From assembly GCA_030427585.1 (NCBI GenBank), contig JAUIBW010000004.1, positions 161,975 through 225,974 on the forward strand: DNA of 64,000 nt. The letters are read 5' to 3'. This document shows, piece by piece, positions 43,884 through 52,876 of the stretch. Below the pieces are notes generated by a model that had not been told where the DNA came from, made no database searches, and saw only the letters and a list, made by a program, of their open reading frames with translations. The DNA is from Bacteroidia bacterium (GTDB lineage Bacteria; Bacteroidota; Bacteroidia; Flavobacteriales; Flavobacteriaceae). The position numbers and the translations under genes were made by a program. Each line of letters begins with the position of its first letter. Positions within the stretch are counted from its first letter, which is position 1.

Positions 43884-45224
43884 ATGTATTCCATATTATT
43901 TAAATCTTTTATTAGAACTAAAATAGCAGCTATTTCTCTTGTACTTCTTCTGGGGGTAGGTATAATAAGTGTTTTTATTGGAAAACAGTTTAATATAAAG
44001 CAAGAAAAAGCAATTATTGAAGCCGAGTCGTTTCAAGAAGAGAGTATCAAACGAAATGTAAAATATCATAATGATGACTTGGGTCTTTTACTTTATTATT
44101 TACGTTTTTCTTTAGTTAAGGAATCCAATAGTTTAACAGGGCTTTCTATTGGTCAGCGAGATGTAAACCCTTCGATATTAGCAGTAACCATACGTGGTCT
44201 TGAAGGGCAAAAATATGATACCGATTTTGAGAATCCATCCCTTCTACTATCGGGTAATTTAGATCTTGGATTTGTAATCATTTACTTGTTTCCGTTAGTA
44301 CTTATCACGTTAACATTCAACTTATATTCTGAAGAAAAAGAAGGGAAAACCTGGCGATTAATAGCCACTCAAACTTCCTCTCCTCTTAACTTTTTATTTA
44401 AAAAGTTATCTATTAGAGTATTTTTTCTATATATCGTATTAGTTATACTTTTTTTATTGGCTATTATTATTTTACAATTACCAATTAATGAAGCTCTTCT
44501 GGCTTTTATAGTGGTAAGTGTTTTGTATTTGGCATTTTGGACTTCTTTATGTTTTATCATTATTTCTTTTCGAAAAAACTCGAGTTTTAATGCATTAACA
44601 TTACTTTCTTTATGGATTGTACTAACTATATTACTTCCCGCTTCGATAAACAATTTTGTTGTAAACACATATCCTGTACCAGAAACATTAAAAACTATGG
44701 TAGAACAACGAGATGGATATCATAAAAAATGGGATATGGCAAAAGAGGTTACTATGGACAAATTTTTTGCACATTATCCACAGTATAAAAAATACCCCGT
44801 TCCTAAAGATAAATTTAGCTGGCTCTGGTATTATGGAATGCAACAAATGGGTGATGATGAATCTTTGGAATCCAGTAAAATGATGAAGACAAAAATAAAA
44901 TTAAGAGAAAAAGTAAGTGAAGCAATATCTTGGGCAATACCTACGATGCATGCTCAACTGACCTTTAATCAGATTGCACAATCTGATTTAAATAATCATC
45001 TACTCTTTTTAGATCATCTAGATAAGTACCATGAAGAATTAAGGCTGTATTTTTATCCCAAAATATTCGAAAATTATCCAGTTAGAAATGAAAACTGGAA
45101 GGAATTTAAGCCAAAACGTGCGTCTATTGTACATACCATTAATTGGACCAATTCTATACTTCCATTAGTATTCCTTACAGTAGTTATTTCATTAATTAGC
45201 TTTTTTAATTTGAGAAAAATCTAA
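43884..45224 (+). CDS. ABC-2 type permease, DUF3526 family (second)
   Basis: I start it at the ATG at 43884, 2 bases after the previous stop, rather than at 43821 inside the preceding gene. 446 residues. It has the same layout as the first permease: an N-terminal helix (KIAAISLVLLLGVGIISVFI), a long external loop, FNLYSEEKEGKTWRLIATQ as the ATPase-contact segment, and four further helices. Sequence between the two permeases is clearly diverged, as expected for the halves of a heterodimer. A terminator follows at 45283. Confidence 0.85.
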   Translation: MYSILFKSFIRTKIAAISLVLLLGVGIISVFIGKQFNIKQEKAIIEAESFQEESIKRNVKYHNDDLGLLLYYLRFSLVKESNSLTGLSIGQRDVNPSILAVTIRGLEGQKYDTDFENPSLLLSGNLDLGFVIIYLFPLVLITLTFNLYSEEKEGKTWRLIATQTSSPLNFLFKKLSIRVFFLYIVLVILFLLAIIILQLPINEALLAFIVVSVLYLAFWTSLCFIIISFRKNSSFNALTLLSLWIVLTILLPASINNFVVNTYPVPETLKTMVEQRDGYHKKWDMAKEVTMDKFFAHYPQYKKYPVPKDKFSWLWYYGMQQMGDDESLESSKMMKTKIKLREKVSEAISWAIPTMHAQLTFNQIAQSDLNNHLLFLDHLDKYHEELRLYFYPKIFENYPVRNENWKEFKPKRASIVHTINWTNSILPLVFLTVVISLISFFNLRKI

Positions 45225-45282
45225 TATATAGAAGAGTAATACAGACAAAGGCTCTATAGTATAAATCAACTTCCCTTCGGAC

Positions 45283-45323
45283 AAATAGGTTTAATCACAA
45301 ATGTAATTGAACCTATTTTTTTG
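45283..45323 (+). terminator. Terminator of the ABC-receptor operon
   Basis: AAATAGGTT (45283-45291) pairs with AACCTATTT (45310-45318), extended by AAT/ATT across one mismatch, and a T run follows. It closes the operon 59 bases after the last permease stop. Confidence 0.8.
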
Positions 45324-45563
45324 TATTTTCTAAAAACTTAAACAAATAGCCAATACCTTGGTTATCTTAGAGTAATTTTAAGGTAGAATACCTTAGATAG
45401 ATTTATGATATATAAATGATTTCTTGCCTTATGTCAAGAGGAAATAATTCAAAACAAAATAAGTTTGAAGCTGGTCATTAATCAAGGGGAAGTATTTTAT
45501 AAAACAGAGGGTATATAAAAAATTTGAAATGAAAGTAATTTTAATCGTAAATGATTTTATATC

Positions 45564-46139
45564 ATGAACAGTTTAGTAGCATTTATACAACGTATTATTC
45601 CCATTACCAAGGCAGAAGCTATAGATATCGCCCAATCTTTTGAATATAAAGAAGTAAACAAAGGAGAATTCATTGTTCGAGAAGGTAAAATTAGTGATGA
45701 CTACTACTTTTTTGAAAAAGGGTTATTACGAACGTACCTATACGACATCGAAGGTAACGAGGTTACTACAGATTTTTATACTTCAAATTCTATTGTTTTT
45801 GAGGTTACTTCTTTTTTTCAAAGAGTGCCTTCGCAAGTAAATATACAAGCAATTACCGATTGCCAAGGATATCGATTTTCATACCAACAGCTAAACTCTC
45901 TTTTTCATAACAAACCAGCATTTAGGGACTTTGGAAGGGCTATTCTGGTTAAAGAATTTATTACTTCAAAAAAAAGAACCATCTCGATGATAAATCAAAC
46001 AGCAGAACAACGATATAAGGCTCTTTTACAATCAAATTCAGAAATTATTATGAACGCTCCCTTAAAACATATTGCATCCTATTTAGGAATAACAGATAGC
46101 ACATTAAGTCGTATTAGAAAAGATGTTGCCAAAAAATGA
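45564..46139 (+). CDS. Crp/Fnr family transcriptional regulator
   Basis: 191 residues. The cyclic-nucleotide-binding-type domain is visible from KGEFIVREGKISDDYYFFEKG to NEVTTDFYTSNSI, and the C-terminal winged helix reads HIASYLGITDSTLSRIRK. There is no N-terminal Cys cluster, so no obvious Fe-S sensor. It follows the ABC-receptor operon by 339 bases but after that operon's terminator, so it has its own promoter. It may regulate that operon, on position alone. Confidence 0.85.
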   Translation: MNSLVAFIQRIIPITKAEAIDIAQSFEYKEVNKGEFIVREGKISDDYYFFEKGLLRTYLYDIEGNEVTTDFYTSNSIVFEVTSFFQRVPSQVNIQAITDCQGYRFSYQQLNSLFHNKPAFRDFGRAILVKEFITSKKRTISMINQTAEQRYKALLQSNSEIIMNAPLKHIASYLGITDSTLSRIRKDVAKK

Positions 46140-46180
46140 ATATTGAATTTTAAAGCTTCTAGCCTATAAAAACAGTAGTA

Positions 46181-46342
46181 TTACTTTATATATTTCATCT
46201 TGTTTAAGAATTCTTCTTTGTATGTTTTTCCGATAGGTATTTTTTCATCTGTTATATACACCAAATTCCCCGACACTTTTTCTATTTTCTCGAAATTTAC
46301 AATATGAAGTGGTTTAAAAAACAAGAAATCTTTAGAAATCAT
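46181..46342 (-). pseudogene. LytTR DNA-binding domain remnant
   Basis: Translating the minus strand from 46342 to the stop at 46181 gives 53 residues. They match the C-terminal half of a LytTR domain: PLHIVNFEKIEKVSGN, then LVYITDEKIPIGKTYKEEFL, which is the usual HxSFIVNLxKI and IPIGRSYKxxFL pattern of LytR/AlgR-type regulators. The receiver domain and the first half of the LytTR domain are missing and no upstream frame supplies them. It is a decayed regulator rather than a working gene. Confidence 0.7.
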
Positions 46343-46370
46343 ATCATTACTTTTATTTTTTGCTTAAATT

Positions 46371-46401
46371 AAGGTTTCAAAAATGTTTTTTTTGAAACCT
46401 T
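46371..46401. terminator. Bidirectional-looking hairpin
   Basis: Perfect 12-bp arms AAGGTTTCAAAA (46371-46382) and TTTTGAAACCTT (46390-46401) with a 7-base loop. It could end transcription of the Crp/Fnr gene or of something read from the other side; flanking T runs are weak. Confidence 0.5.
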
Positions 46402-46529
46402 TTAAACCTCTACTCATACCCCAAAGATTTGTGTTTTGGATACTTTAATACCAAATGACACATCGCTTTAAAACAGATCATAATATAGGAGTACAGCAAT
46501 CACTTTGAAATAAAGAAATAAAATTAAAA

Positions 46530-47162
46530 GTGACTTTTTTAGATATACTGTGTCTAAACTATCAAGAGGGATTATATGTAATAAAATACGGGTTGAAGAA
46601 GACAGAACTGGATGAAAATTTGGAGGATAAAGAGCTTGTCTACAAAATAGCCAAAAGTAAGGATACAAGGCTATATGCAATTCTTTATGACAGATATGCA
46701 AAAACCATATATAATAAATGCTTGAGTTTTGTAAAATCTAATGAAGAGGCACAAGACTTAACACACGATATTTTTGTTCTTTTATTCGCTAAGCTAAAAA
46801 CATTTAAAGGAAATTCTAAGTTTTCTACCTGGCTTTATTCATTCACCTATAATTTCTGCGTGAATTATGTACAAAGGATTCAAAAAAAGAAAAAAGAAAA
46901 AATCATATCCATCGATGATATCATTATTGATTATTCATCAGAGGAGATAGACGATGAAGATATGATGAAATTAAAATCCAAAAAACTAGCAATGGCACTA
47001 AAAAAAATTGAACCCGATGATAAAATCATTTTAATGATGAAATATCAGGATGACCTGTCTATAAAAGAAATTGAAAAAAACCTAAACATCGGCAGTAGTG
47101 CTGTAAAAATGAGATTGAGCCGAGCTAAATCAAGATTAGTGAACTCATATAAAACTTTATAA
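46530..47162 (+). CDS. RNA polymerase sigma factor, ECF-type sigma-70
   Basis: 210 residues from a GTG at 46530; a TTG at 46593 is an alternative that would trim an atypical N-terminus. Region 2 is clear: LYDRYAKTIYNKCLSF, DLTHDIFVLLFAKLKTFKGN, then FSTWLYSFTYNFCVNYVQR. A Lys-rich linker and an acidic stretch (DYSSEEIDDEDMM) separate it from region 4, which has LMMKYQDDLSIKEIEKNLNIG and SAVKMRLSRAKSRL. No anti-sigma gene is recognisable next to it; instead a 60-residue protein and a mechanosensitive channel follow within 30 bases each. Confidence 0.9.
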   Translation: MTFLDILCLNYQEGLYVIKYGLKKTELDENLEDKELVYKIAKSKDTRLYAILYDRYAKTIYNKCLSFVKSNEEAQDLTHDIFVLLFAKLKTFKGNSKFSTWLYSFTYNFCVNYVQRIQKKKKEKIISIDDIIIDYSSEEIDDEDMMKLKSKKLAMALKKIEPDDKIILMMKYQDDLSIKEIEKNLNIGSSAVKMRLSRAKSRLVNSYKTL

Positions 47163-47190
47163 CACCTTTTAAACCTAATACCCCACAAAA

Positions 47191-47373
47191 ATGAAAAATC
47201 CATTTAAAAAAATCATTCAAAATGAAGAATTGCCTGCTGCTCTTAAGAAGAAGGTACTTGATGATGTTGAAATAGTAAAATTATCACTAGATCTGGCCGA
47301 TTTATTTGCTATAAAATATCCAAACTCTCTTGAAGAACTTTTTAAAATAGTAAGTCGTTCTAATAAAAATTAA
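47191..47373 (+). CDS. Small protein between sigma factor and channel, 60 aa
   Basis: A 60-residue cytosolic protein starting 28 bases after the sigma gene: MKNPFKKIIQNEELPAALKK, then KVLDDVEIVKLSLDLADLF. It is helical and amphipathic with no membrane segment. Similar short proteins occur, as I recall, in the same position in other Flavobacteriia, so an accessory or regulatory role for the sigma factor is conceivable. No motif typical of anti-sigma factors (HxxxCxxC zinc site) is present. Confidence 0.65.
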   Translation: MKNPFKKIIQNEELPAALKKKVLDDVEIVKLSLDLADLFAIKYPNSLEELFKIVSRSNKN

Positions 47374-47394
47374 GGTTTAACCTCCAAAAATCGT

Positions 47395-48210
47395 ATGGAA
47401 AAATTTTTAAATTTTAAATTGATTGAAAATATATTTAATGAACTGTATGAAATTCTACCTAATATAATTGGTGCAATTTTGTTCATTTTAATCGGGTGGC
47501 TAATTGTAAAACTCATTCTTTTTATCATTAAAAAATCCTTGAAACTAACCAAAATTGATACTTTGGTATCAAAAATTAGTGATAATGGGGCTCTTTTTAA
47601 TTCTACCACCAAAATCGAACCTACCAAAATAATTTTAGCTTTTGTTAAGTGGTTTCTAATTCTTGTATTGGTTATTGTTGGTGCCGATATGTTTGGTTTA
47701 AATATGGTTTCAAATGGTGCAGGGAGATTAATCGATTATTTACCCAAAATATTCAGTTCGATTGTAATTTTAGGATTGGGATTATACCTGGCATCTTTAG
47801 TAAGAAAATCTGTTTATGCTATGCTAAAGTCCCTAGATCTTAATGGATCTAAAGTAATAAGTTCTATCCTCTTTTTTAGTATTATAGCTATTGTTTCTAT
47901 TACCGCTTTAAATCAGGCAGGTATCAATACTAGTATCATAACCAATAACCTTTCTCTGATTCTGGGAGCTTTTTTAGTCACTTTTGTACTTGCACTAGGC
48001 TTAGGCTCCAGAGATGTTGTATATCGATTATTGCTTGGTTTTTACTCTAAAAAGATTTTTGAAGTAGGGCAAAAAATTAGAATCGAAGATGATGAAGGGG
48101 TTATTGTTTCTATTGATAATATTTGCATAACAGTAGAAAGAAATGACAATAATAAAGTAGTCTATCCTATTAAGCTTATAGCAAATAAAAAAGTTGAGAT
48201 TATTGGTTGA
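47395..48210 (+). CDS. Mechanosensitive ion channel family protein
   Basis: 271 residues with four to five membrane helices: ILPNIIGAILFILIGWLIVK is the typical TM repeat of the MscS-like/TM_helix family, followed by WFLILVLVIVGADMFGLNM and IFSSIVILGLGLYLASLV. The pore-lining helix with its Gly/Ala pattern is LILGAFLVTFVLALGLGSRDVVYRL, and a short MscS beta domain with GQKIRIEDDEGVIVSID ends the protein. It would open under membrane tension and release osmolytes. It starts 21 bases after the 60-residue gene in the same operon as the sigma factor. Confidence 0.85.
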   Translation: MEKFLNFKLIENIFNELYEILPNIIGAILFILIGWLIVKLILFIIKKSLKLTKIDTLVSKISDNGALFNSTTKIEPTKIILAFVKWFLILVLVIVGADMFGLNMVSNGAGRLIDYLPKIFSSIVILGLGLYLASLVRKSVYAMLKSLDLNGSKVISSILFFSIIAIVSITALNQAGINTSIITNNLSLILGAFLVTFVLALGLGSRDVVYRLLLGFYSKKIFEVGQKIRIEDDEGVIVSIDNICITVERNDNNKVVYPIKLIANKKVEIIG

Positions 48211-48450
48211 TGAATTATGAAAAGAAACATCAGAGGTTTTTATTTCATTCTGAAAAAAATCTAATTGATACTTGTTCTAGTATTAACTTCAAATACAATA
48301 AGTAATAATACATAATCATACCGAAAAATACCTTCAAAAATTTATTTTAATTCATAAAAAGTGAATATAAAGTGACCTTTTGTGTTTTCATGTGTCAAAA
48401 CTATATAACAGGTAAAATAGAAGTTTCATACTTCTTGTAAAAGGAGAAAG

Positions 48451-48582
48451 ATGATCATATTGATTGCTGTTCAGGTTTTAATATTAATAGTTCTAATTAT
48501 ACTAATAGTTCGTAATTGGTTTGAATACATGAAGAATAAGAGACAACTACATAAGATTAATAAAGAAAAAGGAAAAATTTAG
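48451..48582 (+). CDS. Single-helix small membrane protein, 43 aa
   Basis: Reading from the ATG at 48451 to the TAG at 48580-48582 gives one hydrophobic helix (LIAVQVLILIVLIILIV) followed by a basic tail (MKNKRQLHKINKEKGKI), so the C-terminus would be cytosolic. The start is preceded by AAAAGGAGAAAG, a rare strong Shine-Dalgarno sequence for this lineage, which supports translation. No homologue is known to me. It lies 240 bases after the channel gene, possibly still in the same transcript. Confidence 0.5.
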   Translation: MIILIAVQVLILIVLIILIVRNWFEYMKNKRQLHKINKEKGKI

Positions 48583-48603
48583 GGGGTCCAAAAATTACAT
48601 AAT

Positions 48604-48684
48604 ATGTTTTTTTGGATAATTACGTTTTTTATAGCAGGTCAGTTGATTAGGGGATTTTTAAAAACTGGCCTCTATAAAGAATGA
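48604..48684 (+). CDS. Very short hydrophobic peptide, 26 aa
   Basis: ATG at 48604 to TGA at 48684 encodes one hydrophobic segment (MFFWIITFFIAGQLIRGFLK) and a short polar end. It follows the 43-residue gene by 21 bases. No Shine-Dalgarno sequence is apparent. At this length chance is a real alternative. Confidence 0.25.
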   Translation: MFFWIITFFIAGQLIRGFLKTGLYKE

Positions 48685-48834
48685 GCATTTTTACTTTGCA
48701 ACACAATTATATATTTTTCTTCAAGGCTAAGATTACTATAATTTAATCGTTAAAATATCCTAATATTCATTTACACAATCGCGTTTTTTAAAACCAATTG
48801 CCTCTAGTTTCCGATATTTGGAAAAAAACAAATC

Positions 48835-51129
48835 TTGAAAAGAATATTTTTATTTTTAATACTCGCTTGTCATTTTTCTGTACACTCACAATTTGATATT
48901 AAAGGAATTATTATAAATAATTCGAATAAACTTCCGATAGCCAATGTAAGTATCTATGATACAGGTAGCAACGTTAAAGTTTTTACTAATGCAGACGGTA
49001 AGTTCTCTATAAAATCTTCAGGGAAAATAACTTTTTTTAAAGATGGTTACATTGAAACTACTATAGATATTGATAACCACAATCCTACTAAAGACGGATA
49101 CATAGTAATACTATTAACTCCCATTACAAATTTGGTGGAGGTAGTGATAGAAGATTATTTTCGTCCACAAAAACATAGGTACGCAACAGAAGCGATCTCT
49201 TCTATTACAACTAGTGATATTAATCGCGGCAACCCTATAGAGTTACACCCTATTCTTAATAAAGTTGCTGGTGTTTTTATGCAAAATGGTACTTTAAACA
49301 CCAATAGAATTACAATTAGAGGAATCGGAGCCAGAAACCTCTTTGGTACAGCTAATATAAGAGCCTATTTTGGAGATATCCCATTAACCGATGGAAATGG
49401 AGAATCTTCTATAGAGGATTTAGAACTTGGTGCATTATCCAGTATAGAAATCCGTAAAGGACCTTCTTCAAGCAGCTATGGTGTAGGGTTAGGAGGAACT
49501 ATCTTATTTCAACCTCAATTTGCAAATACAAATACTTCTGAAAGCGAACTTACTACATCCTTTGGAAGTTATGGACTAAGAAGAATTTTGGCAAAAGCTG
49601 CTATATCCAAAGAAAAATCTAATATTACAGTACTCTATAGTAACAACCATACCGATGGTTATCGTGATAATAATGAATATAACCGAAATACAATAACACT
49701 GGCCTCTGGTTTTAATATCGGAAAGAAAAATAATTTTTCGGTAATAGGTAGCTATGTTAATCTTAATGCTGGTATCCCCAGCTCATTAGATCAGGAAAAT
49801 TTTGAAAACAATCCTAGACAAGCTGCATTCACCTGGGGACGTTCACAAGGAAATGAAGATGTCGATTATGGAATATTAGGAATGACATGGAAACATAAGT
49901 ACAATCCAAAAATAACACATAACACCAGTATTTTTGGTTCTTTTAGAAATAATGACGAGTCCAGACCTTTTAATATCCTAAAAGAAAATACTACCAGTTT
50001 TGGTATAAGAAATCGAGTTTTAGGAACCCATCAAATTGCCAATCAAGAATTAAACTGGACAGTAGGCGGAGAATTATTCCTGGATTATTATACCGGTAAG
50101 ACTTTTGAAAACCTATACCGGGATTTTTCTCCTGGTACTGGTAGTGTGCTAGGTAATCAACTTTCTGATCTCGATGAAAAACGATACTATTACAACATTT
50201 TTGCTGAAGCAAATTATAAGATTAGTAAAAAATTTAGAGTAAACTTGGGTACGAATCTTAATCAGACTTTTTTTGATATCGATGATCAATTCTTATCTGA
50301 TGGAGAGGATAGCTCTGGTAAATTTGATTATGACCCCATACTCTCTCCCAAAATAGGAATAAACTATACTCTAAATTCTCAATTTACGTTTTACGGAAAC
50401 ATTTCCCATGGTTTCTCTACGCCCACTACTTCAGAAACGCTATTACCCGATGGGCTTTTTAATCCTGATATAAAACCTGAAATAGGGTGGAATTACGAAA
50501 TCGGTACCCGATACAGTATATTACATGATAGGCTATATGGTTCTGTATCACTATATCAATTTAGAGTGAAAGATCTCTTGGTTTCAAGAAGAACCATCGA
50601 CGATAATTTCTTTGCAATTAATGCCGGAAAAACTACACATATTGGTGCCGAATTAGAATTGAATTTCGATATGATAAAAATAAACTCCGGAGTATTAAAA
50701 TTCTTTTTCAATGCATCAATATATGATCATAAATTTGATGAATTTATAGATTTGGATAATGATTTTTCGAATAACGATCTTACCGGTGTCCCTTCTGAGG
50801 TTACCAATTCTGGGATCGAATTTATAGCTCAAAAAGGATTCTACGGTAATTTTAATTTTCAGACTGTAGGTAAGATACCTGCAAATGATGCAAATACATC
50901 TTTTAGTAAAAACTATGAATTGCTACATGGCAAAATAGGATATAAAAATAGTATTGGATCTCACTTTTCATACGACTTATTTTTTGGGGCAAACAATATT
51001 TTAGACACAAAGTATGCTTCTCAATTACAAATCAATGCCCGAGGATTCGGGGACAATGCCCCAAGATATTTCTATCCCGGTTTACCATTTAATGTATATG
51101 GAGGGATTAACATAAATTATAGATTATAA
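48835..51129 (+). CDS. TonB-dependent receptor with carboxypeptidase-like domain
   Basis: 764 residues from a TTG at 48835, which gives a good signal peptide (KRIFLFLILACHFSVHSQ). A CarboxypepD_reg domain follows (DIKGIIINNSNKLPIANVS), then a plug domain with NTNRITIRGIGARNLFG and LSSIEIRKGPSSSSYGVGLG, similar to the FecA-type branch. The barrel ends in NVYGGININYRL. It would move a ligand across the outer membrane with TonB energy. A PQQ-type dehydrogenase and a cytochrome c follow closely and may be co-transcribed; the ligand may be a metal or organic compound handled by them. Confidence 0.85.
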   Translation: MKRIFLFLILACHFSVHSQFDIKGIIINNSNKLPIANVSIYDTGSNVKVFTNADGKFSIKSSGKITFFKDGYIETTIDIDNHNPTKDGYIVILLTPITNLVEVVIEDYFRPQKHRYATEAISSITTSDINRGNPIELHPILNKVAGVFMQNGTLNTNRITIRGIGARNLFGTANIRAYFGDIPLTDGNGESSIEDLELGALSSIEIRKGPSSSSYGVGLGGTILFQPQFANTNTSESELTTSFGSYGLRRILAKAAISKEKSNITVLYSNNHTDGYRDNNEYNRNTITLASGFNIGKKNNFSVIGSYVNLNAGIPSSLDQENFENNPRQAAFTWGRSQGNEDVDYGILGMTWKHKYNPKITHNTSIFGSFRNNDESRPFNILKENTTSFGIRNRVLGTHQIANQELNWTVGGELFLDYYTGKTFENLYRDFSPGTGSVLGNQLSDLDEKRYYYNIFAEANYKISKKFRVNLGTNLNQTFFDIDDQFLSDGEDSSGKFDYDPILSPKIGINYTLNSQFTFYGNISHGFSTPTTSETLLPDGLFNPDIKPEIGWNYEIGTRYSILHDRLYGSVSLYQFRVKDLLVSRRTIDDNFFAINAGKTTHIGAELELNFDMIKINSGVLKFFFNASIYDHKFDEFIDLDNDFSNNDLTGVPSEVTNSGIEFIAQKGFYGNFNFQTVGKIPANDANTSFSKNYELLHGKIGYKNSIGSHFSYDLFFGANNILDTKYASQLQINARGFGDNAPRYFYPGLPFNVYGGININYRL

Positions 51130-51170
51130 ATAATATTTCTTTGTATTTTTCAGAAATTAACAAAAGAGCT

Positions 51171-52286
51171 ATGAAATTCTCATCATTTTTAATTTCTCTC
51201 ACAATTGTATGTTCAGCTTGCGCACAGCAACAAAAAGAAAATGATATTACTTTAGAAGGTGATCCAAAAAACTATACTACAGAAATTGTTGTTCCTGATT
51301 TACAAATCCCATGGGGGATGGTCTGGTTACCCGATGGTAGTATGCTTATTACAGAAAAAAGTGGAGAATTAATCCATTTTAAGAATGGTAATAAGGTCTC
51401 TATTGGCAATGTACCAGAAGTATATAACCGCAACCAGGGTGGATTGCTAGATATAGAACTACATCCTAAATATAAAGAAAATGGATGGCTATACATCACT
51501 TATTCTTCTAAAGAAGGTGCAGAAAAAGGTGGTAATACCGCTTTGATTAGAGCCAAACTAAATAACAATCAATTAACCAATATAGAAAAACTATATAAAG
51601 GAACGCCAAACACTACAAAAGGACATCATTTTGGATCGCGAATAGAATTTGACAACAAAGGATACCTTTACTTTTCTATAGGAGATCGTGGTAATAGAGA
51701 TGTAAACCCCCAGGATATTACTCGAGATGGCGGAAAAATATATCGTCTTAATGATGATGGTTCAATTCCTAAAGACAATCCGTTTGTTACCAAAAATGGA
51801 GCAAAAAAAGCTATCTTTTCTTATGGTCATCGTAATCCGCAAGGAATGGCAATACATCCTAATGGTACAATCTGGGTTCATGAACATGGCCCTAAGGGTG
51901 GTGATGAAATTAATCCAATCATAAAAGGCGCAAACTATGGGTGGCCTGTAATCACTTACGGTATTAATTATAGTGGTACATCTATTACAGACATCACTAA
52001 AAAGGAAGGAATGGAACAACCTTTATACTATTGGGTGCCTTCTATAGCTCCCAGCGGAATGGATTTTATAACCAGTGATATCTATCCCCAATGGAAAAAT
52101 AACTTACTAGTAGGTTCACTAGTATTTCAATATCTTGAATTGGTAGAATTAATAGAGGATAAGGTTACAGGGCGAAAAAAATTATTAGAGGGTATAGGGC
52201 GTGTGCGCAATGTAAGACAGGGACCTGATGGCTTTATCTATGTAGCAGTAGAAAATAAAGGTATTGTGAAAATAATTCCTAATTAA
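51171..52286 (+). CDS. PQQ-dependent sugar dehydrogenase-like lipoprotein
   Basis: I start it at the ATG at 51171 (371 residues), which gives a lipoprotein signal with lipobox VCSAC. The body is a six-bladed beta propeller of the soluble aldose sugar dehydrogenase (YliI/GSDH) family: LQIPWGMVWLPDGSMLITEK, GGLLDIELHPKYKENGWLY, KGHHFGSRIEF, and the conserved HRNPQGMAIHP and HEHGPKGGDEIN. These enzymes oxidise sugars at a calcium-PQQ centre and pass electrons to a periplasmic acceptor; the cytochrome c gene 19 bases downstream is a natural partner. No PQQ synthesis genes are in the window. Confidence 0.85.
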   Translation: MKFSSFLISLTIVCSACAQQQKENDITLEGDPKNYTTEIVVPDLQIPWGMVWLPDGSMLITEKSGELIHFKNGNKVSIGNVPEVYNRNQGGLLDIELHPKYKENGWLYITYSSKEGAEKGGNTALIRAKLNNNQLTNIEKLYKGTPNTTKGHHFGSRIEFDNKGYLYFSIGDRGNRDVNPQDITRDGGKIYRLNDDGSIPKDNPFVTKNGAKKAIFSYGHRNPQGMAIHPNGTIWVHEHGPKGGDEINPIIKGANYGWPVITYGINYSGTSITDITKKEGMEQPLYYWVPSIAPSGMDFITSDIYPQWKNNLLVGSLVFQYLELVELIEDKVTGRKKLLEGIGRVRNVRQGPDGFIYVAVENKGIVKIIPN

Positions 52287-52305
52287 ATTAGAAATCTGTA
52301 AACGC

Positions 52306-52770
52306 ATGAGAAAATATTTAAAACGTTTCTTCATTATAGAGATTACCATATTAATCATAAGCATTTCACTTATTGCACAACAAGAAAAATCAGATACCGA
52401 ATATGCGCTCTATTCTATATCAAAAATTCAGGATACAAAATTATCAGAAAGCATAGCTCGCGGAAACGAAATTTATACTGATTTTTGTATGCAATGCCAT
52501 CTTCCAGACGGAAAGGGGTCTCCTAATGTATTTCCGCCATTGGCAGGATCAGATTGGTTGATCAATAAGCGAAAAGAAAGCATCTATTCTATCAAGTATG
52601 GGTTAAATGGTCCTATCAAAGTTAATGGAAAGACTTATAATAGTGTAATGACCTCATTAGGTCTCGAAGACGAAGAAATTGCTGATGTAATGAATTATAT
52701 CATGAATAGTTGGGGAAATACCCAGAAAAAAATGGTCACTACAAAAGAAGTTTCTGGGATTAAAAAATAA
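52306..52770 (+). CDS. Periplasmic c-type cytochrome, 154 aa
   Basis: An N-terminal hydrophobic segment (FIIEITILIISISLIAQ) acts as signal or anchor. The haem attachment motif is CMQCH at residues 61-65, followed by LPDGKGSPNVFPPLAGSDWL, a typical class I cytochrome c arrangement, with a probable distal Met in NSVMTSLG. It is a single-haem electron carrier, likely taking electrons from the PQQ-type dehydrogenase just upstream. Confidence 0.9.
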   Translation: MRKYLKRFFIIEITILIISISLIAQQEKSDTEYALYSISKIQDTKLSESIARGNEIYTDFCMQCHLPDGKGSPNVFPPLAGSDWLINKRKESIYSIKYGLNGPIKVNGKTYNSVMTSLGLEDEEIADVMNYIMNSWGNTQKKMVTTKEVSGIKK

Positions 52771-52876
52771 TATTTCTTCAAAGTTTATACTGGCAATTAA
52801 GAATTCATTTAGCATGATATAACAATCAGGTTATGTATCACGTTAATAAAAATAACTAACTAATCAAACATGACAT

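Noticed and set aside
46468..46701. Minus-strand frame of 77 codons opposite the sigma-factor start
   Set aside because: Antisense to the sigma gene, with no recognisable motif.
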